DNA of 31,278 bases from Clostridia bacterium (GTDB lineage Bacteria > Bacillota > Clostridia > Christensenellales > Aristaeellaceae): contig JAEDGL010000009.1 in NCBI GenBank assembly GCA_016297535.1, positions 1 through 31,278 on the forward strand, written 5' to 3'. A program made the translations under genes and the position numbers. The notes under the pieces are model-generated. The model ran no database searches. It had not been told where the DNA came from and saw only the letters and a program-made list of their open reading frames with translations. Below are positions 15,782 to 23,865 of the stretch, one piece after another (position 1 is the stretch's first letter; the number at the start of each line of letters is the position of its first letter).

Positions 15782-16012
15782 ATGAGCAAATATGATTTGC
15801 TGTGGCAGTACCTGAAAAACCAAACAGCTTCTTCGCTGCAGCTCACCTTTGACCAAATCGGGCAAATCGCCGGTACGGCGCTGGATCACTCCTTTCTTGC
15901 ATCCAAGAAGGAGCTGCAGGCTTACGGGTGGAGGGTTTGTCACATCTCCCTAAAGGAACAGTGGGTTTCGTTTGAAAAGCAAACCGGCGATACTCATCAG
16001 GAGGGGCAATGA
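15782..16012 (+). CDS. Small conserved winged-helix-like protein
   Basis: This 76-residue soluble protein starts with M-S-K-Y-D-L-L-W-Q-Y-L. It has L-T-F-D-Q-I and D-H-S-F-L-A-S-K-K-E-L-Q-A-Y-G-W and ends in a beta strand, S-L-K-E-Q-W-V-S-F-E. I recall similar small proteins in Firmicutes with the pattern K-Y-D-x-L-W-x-Y, then L-T-F-x-x-I, H-S-F-L, K-E-L and Y-G; their function is unknown. The fold looks like a small winged helix that might bind nucleic acid. GGAGG precedes the ATG. It is the first gene after the strong promoter and overlaps the next gene by four bases (ATGA), so they are translationally coupled. Confidence 0.8.
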   Translation: MSKYDLLWQYLKNQTASSLQLTFDQIGQIAGTALDHSFLASKKELQAYGWRVCHISLKEQWVSFEKQTGDTHQEGQ

Positions 16013-16413
16013 AACGCCTGAAACCATGGAAGCTTCTGATGAATGCGGCCTCCATCGCTCTGCTCATTTTGATGGGCGTTGCAGCTGCCCGGCCGTTTAC
16101 GCCTGTTTTTCAGGGAATCCGCATCCGGGATTCATACGCTTATGTGCTGGAAATACAAAGGATGAACGGGAACGACCGGCATACCCTGGAGCTAAGGGCG
16201 GGAGACGTTGTTCGGGTTGCGTTTGAAACGGAGAAGGGGGAACTAAGGCTGCAGATCTGCGCGCCGGACGGTACCGTTATTTACCGCGGAAACGGCAGGA
16301 AAGCCTCCTCCTTTACACTGAACATAGCGCAAACCGGGGCCTATACAATGGAGGTAAAGGCAAAGCAGGCCAGGGGAAACATCCGAATTACCATAAAGGA
16401 GAGAAACCAATGA
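16009..16413 (+). CDS. Membrane-anchored small extracytoplasmic protein
   Basis: This 134-residue protein has a positively charged start (K-R-L-K-P-W-K), a hydrophobic helix ASIALLILMGVAAA at about 13-27, and a beta-rich remainder with E-L-R-A-G-D-V-V-R-V and I-A-Q-T-G-A-Y-T-M-E-V. The latter resembles small Ig/jelly-roll domains that end in a G-x-Y-T-x-x-V edge. The helix has no cleavable signature or lipobox, so it probably stays as an anchor with the domain outside. It is coupled to the genes on both sides by ATGA overlaps, suggesting that it acts with the membrane protein that follows. No family is recognised. Confidence 0.75.
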   Translation: MKRLKPWKLLMNAASIALLILMGVAAARPFTPVFQGIRIRDSYAYVLEIQRMNGNDRHTLELRAGDVVRVAFETEKGELRLQICAPDGTVIYRGNGRKASSFTLNIAQTGAYTMEVKAKQARGNIRITIKERNQ

Positions 16414-16937
16414 AATCGCTTAAGACCATACAAAAAACACTTCGGGTTTTTCAAATTCTTACAAAAATCATCATGATTCTTACGTTTCTCTGGGCGGGTT
16501 TGGCGGCGCTGGGCATGCTGAGCGCCATGGTGTGGCAGCGTGGCGGAATCGTGATCGGCGCAAATCGGGAGTGGCTGCAGGCTCTGGCTAAAACGAGTGA
16601 GCCGGACGGAATGACCGCCTTTTTCCTGGCCCAAACCATTCAGGCGCTTGCGGATGGAACCCTGCTGGCCTTCGCATACTACTATCTGAAGTTGGAGCAG
16701 GCGGATGGAACGCCCTTTACCCAGCGCGGAGCCAGGCAGATCCGGTCTTTGGGCATTCGGACCATCGTTCTTTCGGTGGTGGCGTGCATTGTTATTGCGG
16801 CGATAGGCGCCGCCTTTGGTCTTCCCCTGGATGCGGTGGAAAACCGGGGCCTTGTCTACGCCGTAGCCATGGGCGTTTTGCTCATTCTGGCCTCGCTTGT
16901 TCTGCGCTACGGCGCGGAGCTGGATGGCCGGCAGTAA
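16410..16937 (+). CDS. DUF2975-like four-helix membrane protein
   Basis: This 175-residue protein has four predicted membrane helices, at about 20-42 (IIMILTFLWAGLAALGMLSAM), 70-92, 115-137 (TIVLSVVACIVIAAIGAAFG) and 146-165. The basic N-terminus, the loop pattern and the R-Q-I-R-S-L-G-I-R-T segment before helix 3 resemble DUF2975 proteins. Those are often found in small operons with a transcription regulator, and their function is unknown. It starts on the ATGA shared with the preceding gene. The next gene starts 44 bases later behind AAGGGGATG. Confidence 0.75.
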   Translation: MKSLKTIQKTLRVFQILTKIIMILTFLWAGLAALGMLSAMVWQRGGIVIGANREWLQALAKTSEPDGMTAFFLAQTIQALADGTLLAFAYYYLKLEQADGTPFTQRGARQIRSLGIRTIVLSVVACIVIAAIGAAFGLPLDAVENRGLVYAVAMGVLLILASLVLRYGAELDGRQ

Positions 16938-16981
16938 GACGTGCTCTGCCAATACTGCTTATGCAAAGGGGATGACAAACC

Positions 16982-17551
16982 ATGCGAACGGATATCACAA
17001 AAGCGCATCAATGGAACGCGGCCGATTCCGTTACCTCATTGCGTATGATCGGTTCCGTTTGCCTGCTTTTTCCCCGCTTGGGCTCCATCGGCTTTTACGC
17101 GGTCTATACCCTTACCGGGCTGACGGATGCGCTGGATGGATGGCTTGCCCGAAAAACCGGCACGGCCAGCGATTTCGGAGCAAGGCTGGACAGCATCTCG
17201 GATCTGTTGTTTTATGCGATCATGCTGTTGCGGCTGTTTCCGGCTTTGATCGGAATTTTGCCGGTGCAGCTCTGGTATGCCGCTTTCGGGGTGGCGATGC
17301 TGCGGCTGGCTGCATATCTCACGGCGGCGGTCAAGTTTCATCGCTTTGCGTCGCTGCACACATGGCTCAACAAGCTTACCGGCTGCGCAGTCTTTTTGCT
17401 GCCATACGTGCTGATGAGCTCCTTCACCCCCGTTTACTGCTGGATAACCTGCATGCTGGGAGGCGCAGCATCTGTGGATGAACTGGCAATCCACCTTGAC
17501 AGCCAAACCTATAGCTACGGCAGCAGATCGTTTTTTCACAGACAGGTTTAA
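16982..17551 (+). CDS. CDP-alcohol phosphatidyltransferase family protein
   Basis: This 189-residue integral membrane enzyme has the complete family signature D49-x2-D52-G53-x2-A56-R57-x8-G66-x3-D70-x3-D74, the four aspartates holding the two metal ions. Such enzymes join the phosphatidyl group of CDP-diacylglycerol to an alcohol to make a phospholipid head group; PgsA and phosphatidylserine synthase are examples. Five or six helices surround the site. The C-terminus after about residue 160 is hydrophilic and not typical. The alcohol substrate cannot be deduced, and it may be an accessory lipid synthase rather than the housekeeping PgsA. Its place in a TetR-linked membrane cluster suggests regulated envelope remodelling. 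Confidence 0.9.
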   Translation: MRTDITKAHQWNAADSVTSLRMIGSVCLLFPRLGSIGFYAVYTLTGLTDALDGWLARKTGTASDFGARLDSISDLLFYAIMLLRLFPALIGILPVQLWYAAFGVAMLRLAAYLTAAVKFHRFASLHTWLNKLTGCAVFLLPYVLMSSFTPVYCWITCMLGGAASVDELAIHLDSQTYSYGSRSFFHRQV

Positions 17552-17623
17552 CAGCAGGTGCGCCAGCGCAGCTGGAGTGGCACAAAGGAAAAAGCTTTTG
17601 ATCACCGGAAAGGATGGGGTTTC

Positions 17624-18271
17624 ATGGCGCCCAAAAACAAGTATACCAAAGAAGAAATGATCAGCGCGGCGCTTCGGGTGGTTCGCGCCAAAGGGATGGA
17701 GGCGCTAACCGCAAAGGCGCTGGCAGAGGAGCTTGGCACCTCCACCCAGCCGGTTTTTACCTGCTTCAGCACAATGGAGAGCGTCAAAAAAGAGGTTCGG
17801 GCCGCCGCGGAAGAAGTATACGACGCCTATGTTGCCCAGGGGCTTCGGCAGGAAATCTCCTTCTACGGCTTTGGCACACAGTATGTGCGCTTTGCCAGAG
17901 AGGAGCCGGAGCTGTACCGGCTGCTGTTTCTCACCAGGGAGGATGGCGCCTGCGGCGCGCTGGAAGCAATGAAGCATTCCCAGCAGAGGGTAAGGCCGTC
18001 TCTGGAAAAAACCTATCACCTTAGCCCCGAAGAAGCAGACCGCTTTTTTCGGGATCTCTGGCTGGTGGCCCACAGCCTTGCCACGCTCATCGTAACCGGC
18101 GGCTGTCCGTATTCGGATGGAGAAATCGGCCAGATTCTGACGGGCTTCAGTGTGAGCATCTGCAAGACTATCAAGGAGGTACCGGGTTTCACATCCGGTA
18201 CGTTTGATCGCAACCGCGTGTTCCGTTCGCTGATTGCCTCAAATGAAAATAGCCGGGAGCAGCAGTTATGA
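17624..18271 (+). CDS. TetR/AcrR-family transcriptional regulator
   Basis: This 215-residue repressor has an N-terminal helix-turn-helix at about 10-55 (Y-T-K-E-E-M-I-S-A-A-L-R-V-V, then L-T-A-K-A-L-A-E-E-L-G-T-S-T-Q-P-V-F-T-C-F). The recognition helix resembles the TetR pattern except that the usual Y-x-Y/H-F has become F-T-C-F. The rest is the helical ligand-binding and dimerisation domain of the TetR C-terminal WHG type (F-F-R-D-L-W-L-V-A-H-S-L-A-T-L). The ATG at 17624 follows a purine-rich GGAAAGGATGGGG. It is fifth in the cluster and probably represses the promoter at 15698 through the dyad at 15735. The ligand is unknown. Confidence 0.92.
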   Translation: MAPKNKYTKEEMISAALRVVRAKGMEALTAKALAEELGTSTQPVFTCFSTMESVKKEVRAAAEEVYDAYVAQGLRQEISFYGFGTQYVRFAREEPELYRLLFLTREDGACGALEAMKHSQQRVRPSLEKTYHLSPEEADRFFRDLWLVAHSLATLIVTGGCPYSDGEIGQILTGFSVSICKTIKEVPGFTSGTFDRNRVFRSLIASNENSREQQL

Positions 18272-18383
18272 GAGCCGTGCCCGCCTTCCATTGCAGATGC
18301 ATCTGCCGGGCGGATGGAACGCTAAACGGCCAACCGGCCGATGTACCTTTTCAGTTTGTCCTGCGGAATACGGGAGGAATACG

Positions 18384-18932
18384 ATGAAATACAAAAAAGT
18401 CATAACCCTTAAGGATGGCAGTCAATGCCTTTTGCAAAATGCAGCGCCCAAGGACGCCCAAAAGGTGATGGATTCCTATCTGATTACGCACAGCGAAACG
18501 GATTACCTCACCTCCTATCCGGATGAGCGCAGCCTGGATGCGGAGGCCGAGCGGATCGCCCTGCAAGAGAGGGAAGCAAGCGAAAACGAAATCGAGCTGT
18601 GCGCCTGGATCCATAGGGAGCTGGCCGGTACGGCAGGTATGTACGCAGTTGGAAACCGCAGCAAGCTGCGCCACCGAGCGTCGTTTGGAATCAGCGTAGA
18701 AAAACGGTTTTGGGGCAGGGGAATCGGACGGGCGCTTACCCAGGCCTGCGTGGAATGCGCGCGAAGCGCCGGATATGCGCAACTGGAGCTGGAAGTGGTC
18801 GCCGATAACACCGCTGCAATCGCTCTGTACAAAAGCGTTGGTTTTCAGGAATACGGCAGAAATCCCAAAGGCTTTTGCTCCCGCCTCACAGGATGGCAGG
18901 AGCTTGTGCTGATGCGTCTGGAGCTGGAATAA
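18384..18932 (+). CDS. GNAT-family N-acetyltransferase
   Basis: This 182-residue cytosolic protein transfers an acetyl group from acetyl-CoA to an amine. The CoA-binding motif A is clear at about 107-130, with I-S-V-E-K-R-F-W-G-R-G-I-G-R-A-L carrying the R-x-x-G-x-G pyrophosphate loop. It is followed by the beta5/alpha4 region L-E-L-E-V-V-A-D-N-T-A-A-I-A-L-Y-K-S-V-G-F, typical of RimI/RimL-like enzymes. Such proteins modify ribosomal or other proteins, or small amines and antibiotics; the substrate is not evident. GGGAGGA precedes the ATG. It lies 112 bases after the TetR gene, with no obvious terminator between. Confidence 0.93.
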   Translation: MKYKKVITLKDGSQCLLQNAAPKDAQKVMDSYLITHSETDYLTSYPDERSLDAEAERIALQEREASENEIELCAWIHRELAGTAGMYAVGNRSKLRHRASFGISVEKRFWGRGIGRALTQACVECARSAGYAQLELEVVADNTAAIALYKSVGFQEYGRNPKGFCSRLTGWQELVLMRLELE

Positions 18933-18973
18933 GCACCCGGCAACAAAGCCTATCAAACAGGAGGAAACAGCAG

Positions 18974-19486
18974 ATGAAACCGGAAGCAATTGTCTATCGG
19001 TCCAATACAGGGTATACCAGGCAGTATGCCCTGATCCTTGGGCGAAAAACGGGTTTACCCGTGTATGCGCTTGGGGAAGCGCCTGCCGGATTGCCCAGGG
19101 GAAAAAGGATCATTTATCTGGGCTGGCTGATGGCCGGCAAGGTGCAGGGTTATGCCAAAGCCGCAAAGCAGTATCAGATTGCGGCGGTTTGCGGCGTGGG
19201 AATGGGCGCTACAGGCTCTCAGATGCAGGATCTTCGCAAGGCAAATGCCCTGCCTGATGGTTTGCCGGTGTTTACGCTGCAGGGCGGCTTTGATCTTTCC
19301 CGCCTGCACGGCGTCTACAAGCTGATGATGACCATCATGGCCAAAACCGCCGGCAAGGGGCTCGCGGACAAGAAGGATCGAACCCCGGATGAAGACGCCA
19401 TGCTGGATCTGCTGCTGCATGGCGGCAGCCGGGTTAGCGAGGACAATCTGGCGCAAGTAATGCAATGGTATCAAGAGACGCTGTAA
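18974..19486 (+). CDS. Flavodoxin-like protein
   Basis: This 170-residue protein has the N-terminal flavodoxin phosphate loop in the form S-N-T-G-Y-T after a beta strand, then strand R-I-I-Y-L-G-W-L-M-A-G and strand Q-I-A-A-V-C-G-V-G-M-G at the positions expected of the Rossmann-like flavodoxin fold. It probably binds FMN and acts as an electron carrier or small reductase, like flavodoxin-domain proteins of Clostridia that sit near TetR regulators. The C-terminal 50 residues are more polar and not typical. CAGGAGGAAACAG precedes the ATG. It is the last gene of the cluster, before a shared terminator. Confidence 0.85.
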   Translation: MKPEAIVYRSNTGYTRQYALILGRKTGLPVYALGEAPAGLPRGKRIIYLGWLMAGKVQGYAKAAKQYQIAAVCGVGMGATGSQMQDLRKANALPDGLPVFTLQGGFDLSRLHGVYKLMMTIMAKTAGKGLADKKDRTPDEDAMLDLLLHGGSRVSEDNLAQVMQWYQETL

Positions 19487-19664
19487 ACTATGAATACAAG
19501 GCTGCTTCAAGGATGACATCACAAACAGAATGAAAAAAGCAAATGTGCAAAGAAAGATCTCTGTGGAAAAAGATGCGAAGTTCTTGGTATCTCCCGGCTT
19601 TGCCGAAAACATTTCCGCCGGTTTCTGGCAAAAAAACGCCGCAGGCGAATTATTTTGACATGCT

Positions 19665-19710
19665 AAAGGATCCTGCGCAGCCAATGAAGCGCAGGATCCT
19701 TTGGGGTTTT
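19665..19710. terminator. Terminator between convergent genes
   Basis: AAAGGATCCTGCGC (19665-19678) pairs perfectly with GCGCAGGATCCTTT (19689-19702), followed by GGGGTTTT. It lies between the flavodoxin-like gene and peptidase T and could serve both. The 178 bases before it (19487-19664) hold no supported gene. Confidence 0.8.
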
Positions 19711-19714
19711 CTGT

Positions 19715-20929
19715 TTATTTGGCGGAACAGATGAGTTCCTCCAGCATGCGGGCGCACAGTTCCATGTCCTCCACGGCGATGTGCTCGAAGGGGCCGTGGC
19801 AGGCGTGCCCGCCCGTGCACAGATTGGGGCAGGGCAGACCCATGTAGCACAGCTGCGCTCCGTCGGTGCCGCCGCGGATGGCTTCCTCGGTCGGGGTCAT
19901 GCCAACGACTTCCATGGCTTTGCGTGCGGCATCAACAATGTAGAACACCGGTTCGATCTTTTCGCGCATGTTGCGGTACTGCTCCCGCAGGGTAACGGTC
20001 ACGCTGCCTTCGCCCCAGCGGTGGTTCATGATTTTTTCAATGTGCTTCATCTGCGCCTTACGGCCTTCAAAGCGGGCGGCGTCGTGGTCGCGAATGATGT
20101 AGATAAGCTGAGCACTGCTTTCGTCGCCCTTCATCTCCGACAGATGAAAGAAGCCCTCGTAGCCCTCGGTGTCGCGGGGCGTTTCGCAGCCGGGCAGCAT
20201 GGCGTTAAATGCCATGGCCAGGAGGCTGGCATTGATCATGGTATCCTTGGAGGAGCCCGGATGCACGCTCAGGCCGCGAAATTCCACCAGTGCCGCGCAT
20301 GCGTTAAAGTTTTCGTAGGACAGGGTGCCAATCTCTCCGCCATCCACGGTAAAGGCGTAGTCCGCGCCAAAGCCCGGCACGTCAAACTGCTGTACGCCCA
20401 AACCCACTTCCTCATCCGGGGTAAAGGCAATGGCAATTCGTCCGTGAGGCTTGCCCTTTTGGAGTACCGCCTCGCAGGCGCAGAGGATTTCTGCGATGCC
20501 GGCCTTGTCATCCGCGCCCAGAAGCGTGGTTCCGTCGGTGGTGATCAGGGTTTTGCCCACCAGCTTCTGAAGGCCGGGAAACTGCGCGGGGGAGAGCACG
20601 TCGCCGCTTCCGGGCAGGGTGATCTCGCCGCCGTCGTAGTTGGGCACCAGCTGCGGCTTTATGTTTGCGCCGCTAAACTGGGGCGCGGTATCCATGTGGG
20701 CAATCAGCCCCATGCAGGGCAGGTCTTCGCAGCCGGGAGTGGCGGGCAGCTCGCCGTAGACAAAGCAGTTGCCGGTTACGCGCACATTGGTCAGGCCAAT
20801 CTCTTGCATGTCGCCGGCCAGCACATGGGCCAGATCAAACTGGCATTGGCTGGAGGGCACGCTCGCGCCGCCCTCGGTGGATTCGGTGTTGATGGCCACA
20901 TAGCGCAGGAAACGTTCGGTAACGGTCAT
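19715..20929 (-). CDS. pepT: Peptidase T (tripeptidase)
   Basis: Peptidase T is a cytosolic zinc aminopeptidase that removes the N-terminal residue of tripeptides. The 404 residues match the usual length of PepT in the M20 family. Metal and catalytic motifs are in place: H78-M-D80-T, L-L-G-A-D140-D-K-A-G, P-D-E-E-V-G (about 171-176, general base and ligand), D-G-G-E-I-G, and the late G-G-H-A-C-H-G-P-F-E-H segment carrying the last ligand histidine. The dimerisation lid lies between about 205 and 310. AAGGAAAGAAGG precedes the ATG. It is the last gene of the minus-strand group, 24 bases after the EamA transporter gene, with which it may be co-transcribed for use of peptides or amino acids. Confidence 0.97.
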   Translation of the reverse strand: MTVTERFLRYVAINTESTEGGASVPSSQCQFDLAHVLAGDMQEIGLTNVRVTGNCFVYGELPATPGCEDLPCMGLIAHMDTAPQFSGANIKPQLVPNYDGGEITLPGSGDVLSPAQFPGLQKLVGKTLITTDGTTLLGADDKAGIAEILCACEAVLQKGKPHGRIAIAFTPDEEVGLGVQQFDVPGFGADYAFTVDGGEIGTLSYENFNACAALVEFRGLSVHPGSSKDTMINASLLAMAFNAMLPGCETPRDTEGYEGFFHLSEMKGDESSAQLIYIIRDHDAARFEGRKAQMKHIEKIMNHRWGEGSVTVTLREQYRNMREKIEPVFYIVDAARKAMEVVGMTPTEEAIRGGTDGAQLCYMGLPCPNLCTGGHACHGPFEHIAVEDMELCARMLEELICSAK

Positions 20930-20953
20930 GAAAATGCCTTCTTTCCTTTGTAT

Positions 20954-21826
20954 TTATTCAGACAGCCCTTTGGGCTCGCGCTCGCTTGCAAGCATAGCGC
21001 CCAGCACAATCACCGCGCCGGTCAGGCCCAGTGCCGTCATTTTTTCATGAAGCACAAAAATGCTCAGCAGCAGCGCGATGACAGGATCCAGATAGCTGAA
21101 CAGCGCCGCAGTCTGCGCCTTGATTTTTTGCAGGGAGGAAAAGTACATGGCATAGGCGATGCCAGTGTGAATGGCGCCTACGGATAAAAGCATCCCCCAG
21201 CCGAGGGGATGAAGCCCCTGCAGAGAGCCCAGGTCCTGCGTCAGCAGCACATAGGGCAGCAAAAGCAGGGTAACGGTGAAAAGCTGGATGAAGGTGGTAT
21301 CGTAGCTGGAAATCTGCCGGACGCGTTTGTTGCACAAAACGATTACCGCATAGAACACCGCCGCCGTCAGGCTGAGGGCGATGCCGGCGGGGCTGAAGGC
21401 TGCCGCCTGTCCCTCCAGCACGCCGCTTACCAGCACCATGCCCGCTACGGCGGCTGCCGCGCAGGCGGCTTTGTGGGCGGTCAGCTTTTCGCCAAGAAGG
21501 AAGGGCGCGGCCATCATCACGAACACCGCGCTCATGTAATAGCACAGGGTAGCAACGGCCACCGTGGTGTAGCGATAGGATTCAAACAGCAGAATCCACT
21601 CCGCAGACATGGCCAGGCTGCTCAGAAGCAGCGGCTTTCCGTTGCGGCGGATGGCGGTCCAGTCCGGCTTGCGCTTTTGCAGCAGAATCATCGCCAGCAG
21701 AAACAGCGTGCCCATGGCGGCGCGTACCAGTGCGATCATGCCGGAGGAAAGCGGAATCAGCCGCACAAACAGGCCGATGGTGCCGAAAATTGCCATGGAC
21801 AGAATGTAGATCAATTTGCTGGACAA
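20954..21826 (-). CDS. EamA/DMT-family transporter
   Basis: This 290-residue integral membrane protein has ten hydrophobic helices arranged as two five-helix EamA repeats. The conserved first-repeat end is V-A-V-A-T-L-C-Y-Y-M-S-A-V-F-V with L-L-G-E-K-L-T; the second ends in S-Y-L-D-P-V-I-A-L-L-L-S with L-H-E-K-M-T. Members export or import amino acids, nucleosides or other metabolites. The start chosen is TTG at 21826 because AAAAGGAG lies seven bases upstream; the longer in-frame frame starts at another TTG without a ribosome site. It precedes pepT by 24 bases, hinting at amino-acid export after peptide hydrolysis. The substrate is unknown. Confidence 0.93.
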   Translation of the reverse strand: MSSKLIYILSMAIFGTIGLFVRLIPLSSGMIALVRAAMGTLFLLAMILLQKRKPDWTAIRRNGKPLLLSSLAMSAEWILLFESYRYTTVAVATLCYYMSAVFVMMAAPFLLGEKLTAHKAACAAAAVAGMVLVSGVLEGQAAAFSPAGIALSLTAAVFYAVIVLCNKRVRQISSYDTTFIQLFTVTLLLLPYVLLTQDLGSLQGLHPLGWGMLLSVGAIHTGIAYAMYFSSLQKIKAQTAALFSYLDPVIALLLSIFVLHEKMTALGLTGAVIVLGAMLASEREPKGLSE

Positions 21827-21853
21827 GTGCGTTCTCCTTTTGTGCCTGAAATG

Positions 21854-21891
21854 CAAAACAGCCTGCCCCTGCTGAGCTGGCCGGGGCAGGC
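21854..21891 (-). terminator. Terminator between the CofE-like and EamA genes
   Basis: GCCTGCCCC and GGGGCAGGC form a 9-bp perfect GC stem around a 13-base loop. On the minus strand it is followed by TGTTTTG. It starts 10 bases beyond the CofE-like stop codon and separates it from the EamA-pepT pair, probably incompletely since no new promoter is visible. Confidence 0.6.
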
Positions 21892-21900
21892 AATGCTGCG

Positions 21901-22647
21901 TTATTCGACGGGGCGGATCAGAATGAGAGGCGTCAGCTCGTCGCCCTGGCCGCTGGGGTTGTCCGCCATGGCATCCTGGATCTGATCATCCGTCAGCGGG
22001 AAAGCGCTGTTTTTGCCCAGCTGATCGCGCTGCAGATCGTTGGCGTCCATCAGCACAACGGGGATGCCGGTTTCCCTGTACAGCTGTTCGCACAGCTCGG
22101 CGGGATTGCTGGGGTTGACCAGCGCCAGCTCGTGGTAAAGCGCAAAGCTGGAGCGGGAGTAGAAGCCATCGATACCGGCCACGCCGTGGCCGCACACGCG
22201 CCAGAACACGCCGTGCACGCCAAAGGGCTTGGTAACCGCGCTGAGGAACGCGGCCAGCAGCACGCGGGGCAGGCCGCAGATGTCAATGATCATCTGCATT
22301 TTGTAGGGCTCGTGCGCGCCCACGCCGGTGGTGTTGATGCCGGCAAAGCGCCACAGCAGATTGGCCCAGAAGCCGGGCTTGACCTCCTCGCGGGTTTTGA
22401 CGGATTTGACGCACATGCACATCACCTTGGCGCCAAAGGAGAGCATGTCCCCTTCCTGATACAGGGGCCGCACATACTTTTCCACCAGCTCGGTCTGGCT
22501 TTCGCCCACCTGAACAAAGTGCGTCTGAATGGCGAAGCGGCCGTATTTGCGCCCGTCCCTGCCGGTGATCACGCCGCGGTCAAAATACACGACGCCGTTT
22601 TCCTCGCGGCGCTGCTCGTCCAGGTTGCGGGAAGGAATGATACCCAT
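21901..22647 (-). CDS. F420-0:gamma-glutamyl ligase-like (CofE-fold) protein
   Basis: This 248-residue protein resembles the CofE family that adds glutamate to coenzyme F420-0. Visible parts are the N-terminal I-Q-T-H-F-V-Q-V-G-E strand, the Y-Q-E-G-D-M-L-S-F-G-A-K segment, and a glycine-rich G-V-H-G-V-F-W-R-V-C-G-H-G-V-A-G-I-D-G core, where CofE binds nucleotide and metal. Clostridia normally lack F420, and no F420 biosynthesis gene is near, so a different gamma-glutamyl or peptide ligation is likely. GGAGG lies 10 bases before the ATG. It is 18 bases after the helicase gene and is probably part of the TSCPD-helicase transcript. Confidence 0.8.
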   Translation of the reverse strand: MGIIPSRNLDEQRREENGVVYFDRGVITGRDGRKYGRFAIQTHFVQVGESQTELVEKYVRPLYQEGDMLSFGAKVMCMCVKSVKTREEVKPGFWANLLWRFAGINTTGVGAHEPYKMQMIIDICGLPRVLLAAFLSAVTKPFGVHGVFWRVCGHGVAGIDGFYSRSSFALYHELALVNPSNPAELCEQLYRETGIPVVLMDANDLQRDQLGKNSAFPLTDDQIQDAMADNPSGQGDELTPLILIRPVE

Positions 22648-22665
22648 GGAAAAACGCCTCCAATA

Positions 22666-23853
22666 TCACATATCCTCAAAGAAGGGGTCACCGTTCTCGT
22701 TTACCAGCACGCCCATGTCGTCAAATTTGAGGGGCACAGGCTGGGCCATGATGTACTTGAGAATGGTATCAAAGCGCACGCTTTCGGTATAGGTGAGCAG
22801 CGTGAAAGCCACGCCGTGCCGCTTGGCGCGCCCGGTACGGCCGATACGGTGCAGATAGTACTCGTTTTCGTTGGGCAGGTCGTAGTTGATCACGGCCTCC
22901 ACATCATCCACGTCAATGCCGCGGGCGGCCACATCTGTGGCCAGCAGAATCTGAAACTTGCCCTTGCGGTAGCCCTGCATAACCTGGTTGCGGGCGCTCT
23001 GGCGCATATCGCCGTGCAGGCACTCGCAGGGGTAGCCCGCATTTTGCAACCGCTTGCACAGGCGCTGGGTCATATCCTTGGTGTTAACGAATACCATCAC
23101 GCGCTGATATTCATCGCTGTCCAGCAGGTAGAGCAGGTGATCGTATTTTTTCTCACGCTCGGTTTCGATGACATACTGGGTAATCTGCGGGCGGTTTTCC
23201 TTGGTGGCGGGGATGGATACCTCCACCGGATCCTGCAGGTATTTCCAGGCGATGGTCATCACGTCCTGATTGGTGGTGGCGGAGAAGAGCACCAGCTCCC
23301 GGTCGCTGGGCGTGGATTCAATGATTTTGGTTACATCCTTTACAAAGCCCATGTTGAGCATCTCGTCCGCCTCGTCCAGCACCATGGTATGGATGGCGTC
23401 CAGGCGCAGATTGCCGCGGTTGAGATGGTCCAGCAGGCGGCCGGGGGTGGCCACCACAATCTGGGGATTCTGCCTGAGCTGGCTGATCTGCCTGGCGATG
23501 GGTTGTCCGCCGTACAGGCAGGCGATGCGCACGCCAGGGATAAAACGGGAGAGCTGGCGCAGCTCGTCCGTAATCTGCAGGCTGAGCTCGCGGGTGGGGG
23601 CCAGCACCAGCTCCTGAATGCGCTTGTCGTTAAGGTTTACATACTCCAGCATCGGAATGCCGAAGGCGCAGGTTTTGCCCGTGCCGGTGGGGGCGATGGC
23701 GATGATATCGCGGCCCTCCATCATCAAAGGCAGGGTTTTCATCTGTACGGGCGTCATCTCGGTAAAGCCCATCTTTTCCACGGCCTTCAGAATTTCTGCG
23801 CTCAGCTCACCGGCCTCGGAAAATTTCATGGCTTGGGTGTTTTCTGCTTCCAA
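22666..23853 (-). CDS. DEAD-box RNA helicase
   Basis: This 395-residue ATP-dependent RNA helicase has the complete two-domain core: Q motif (M-T-P-V-Q), Walker A A-P-T-G-T-G-K-T, P-T-R-E-L, T-P-G-R, D-E-A-D, S-A-T, then domain 2 with H-G-D-M, A-T-D-V-A-A-R-G-I-D and H-R-I-G-R-T-G-R. It ends shortly after the core, without the basic tail of CshA/DeaD enzymes, so its RNA target is probably set by other factors. Roles include ribosome assembly and mRNA turnover, often at low temperature. The TTG at 23853 was chosen because AAGGAG lies eight bases upstream; a GTG at 23862 overlaps that site. It starts 12 bases after the TSCPD gene. Confidence 0.95.
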   Translation of the reverse strand: MEAENTQAMKFSEAGELSAEILKAVEKMGFTEMTPVQMKTLPLMMEGRDIIAIAPTGTGKTCAFGIPMLEYVNLNDKRIQELVLAPTRELSLQITDELRQLSRFIPGVRIACLYGGQPIARQISQLRQNPQIVVATPGRLLDHLNRGNLRLDAIHTMVLDEADEMLNMGFVKDVTKIIESTPSDRELVLFSATTNQDVMTIAWKYLQDPVEVSIPATKENRPQITQYVIETEREKKYDHLLYLLDSDEYQRVMVFVNTKDMTQRLCKRLQNAGYPCECLHGDMRQSARNQVMQGYRKGKFQILLATDVAARGIDVDDVEAVINYDLPNENEYYLHRIGRTGRAKRHGVAFTLLTYTESVRFDTILKYIMAQPVPLKFDDMGVLVNENGDPFFEDM

Positions 23854-23865
23854 TTTGGGCACTCC

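Noticed and set aside
19543..19734. 63-codon plus-strand frame after the flavodoxin-like gene.
   Set aside because: It runs through the terminator hairpin, has no ribosome site and resembles nothing.
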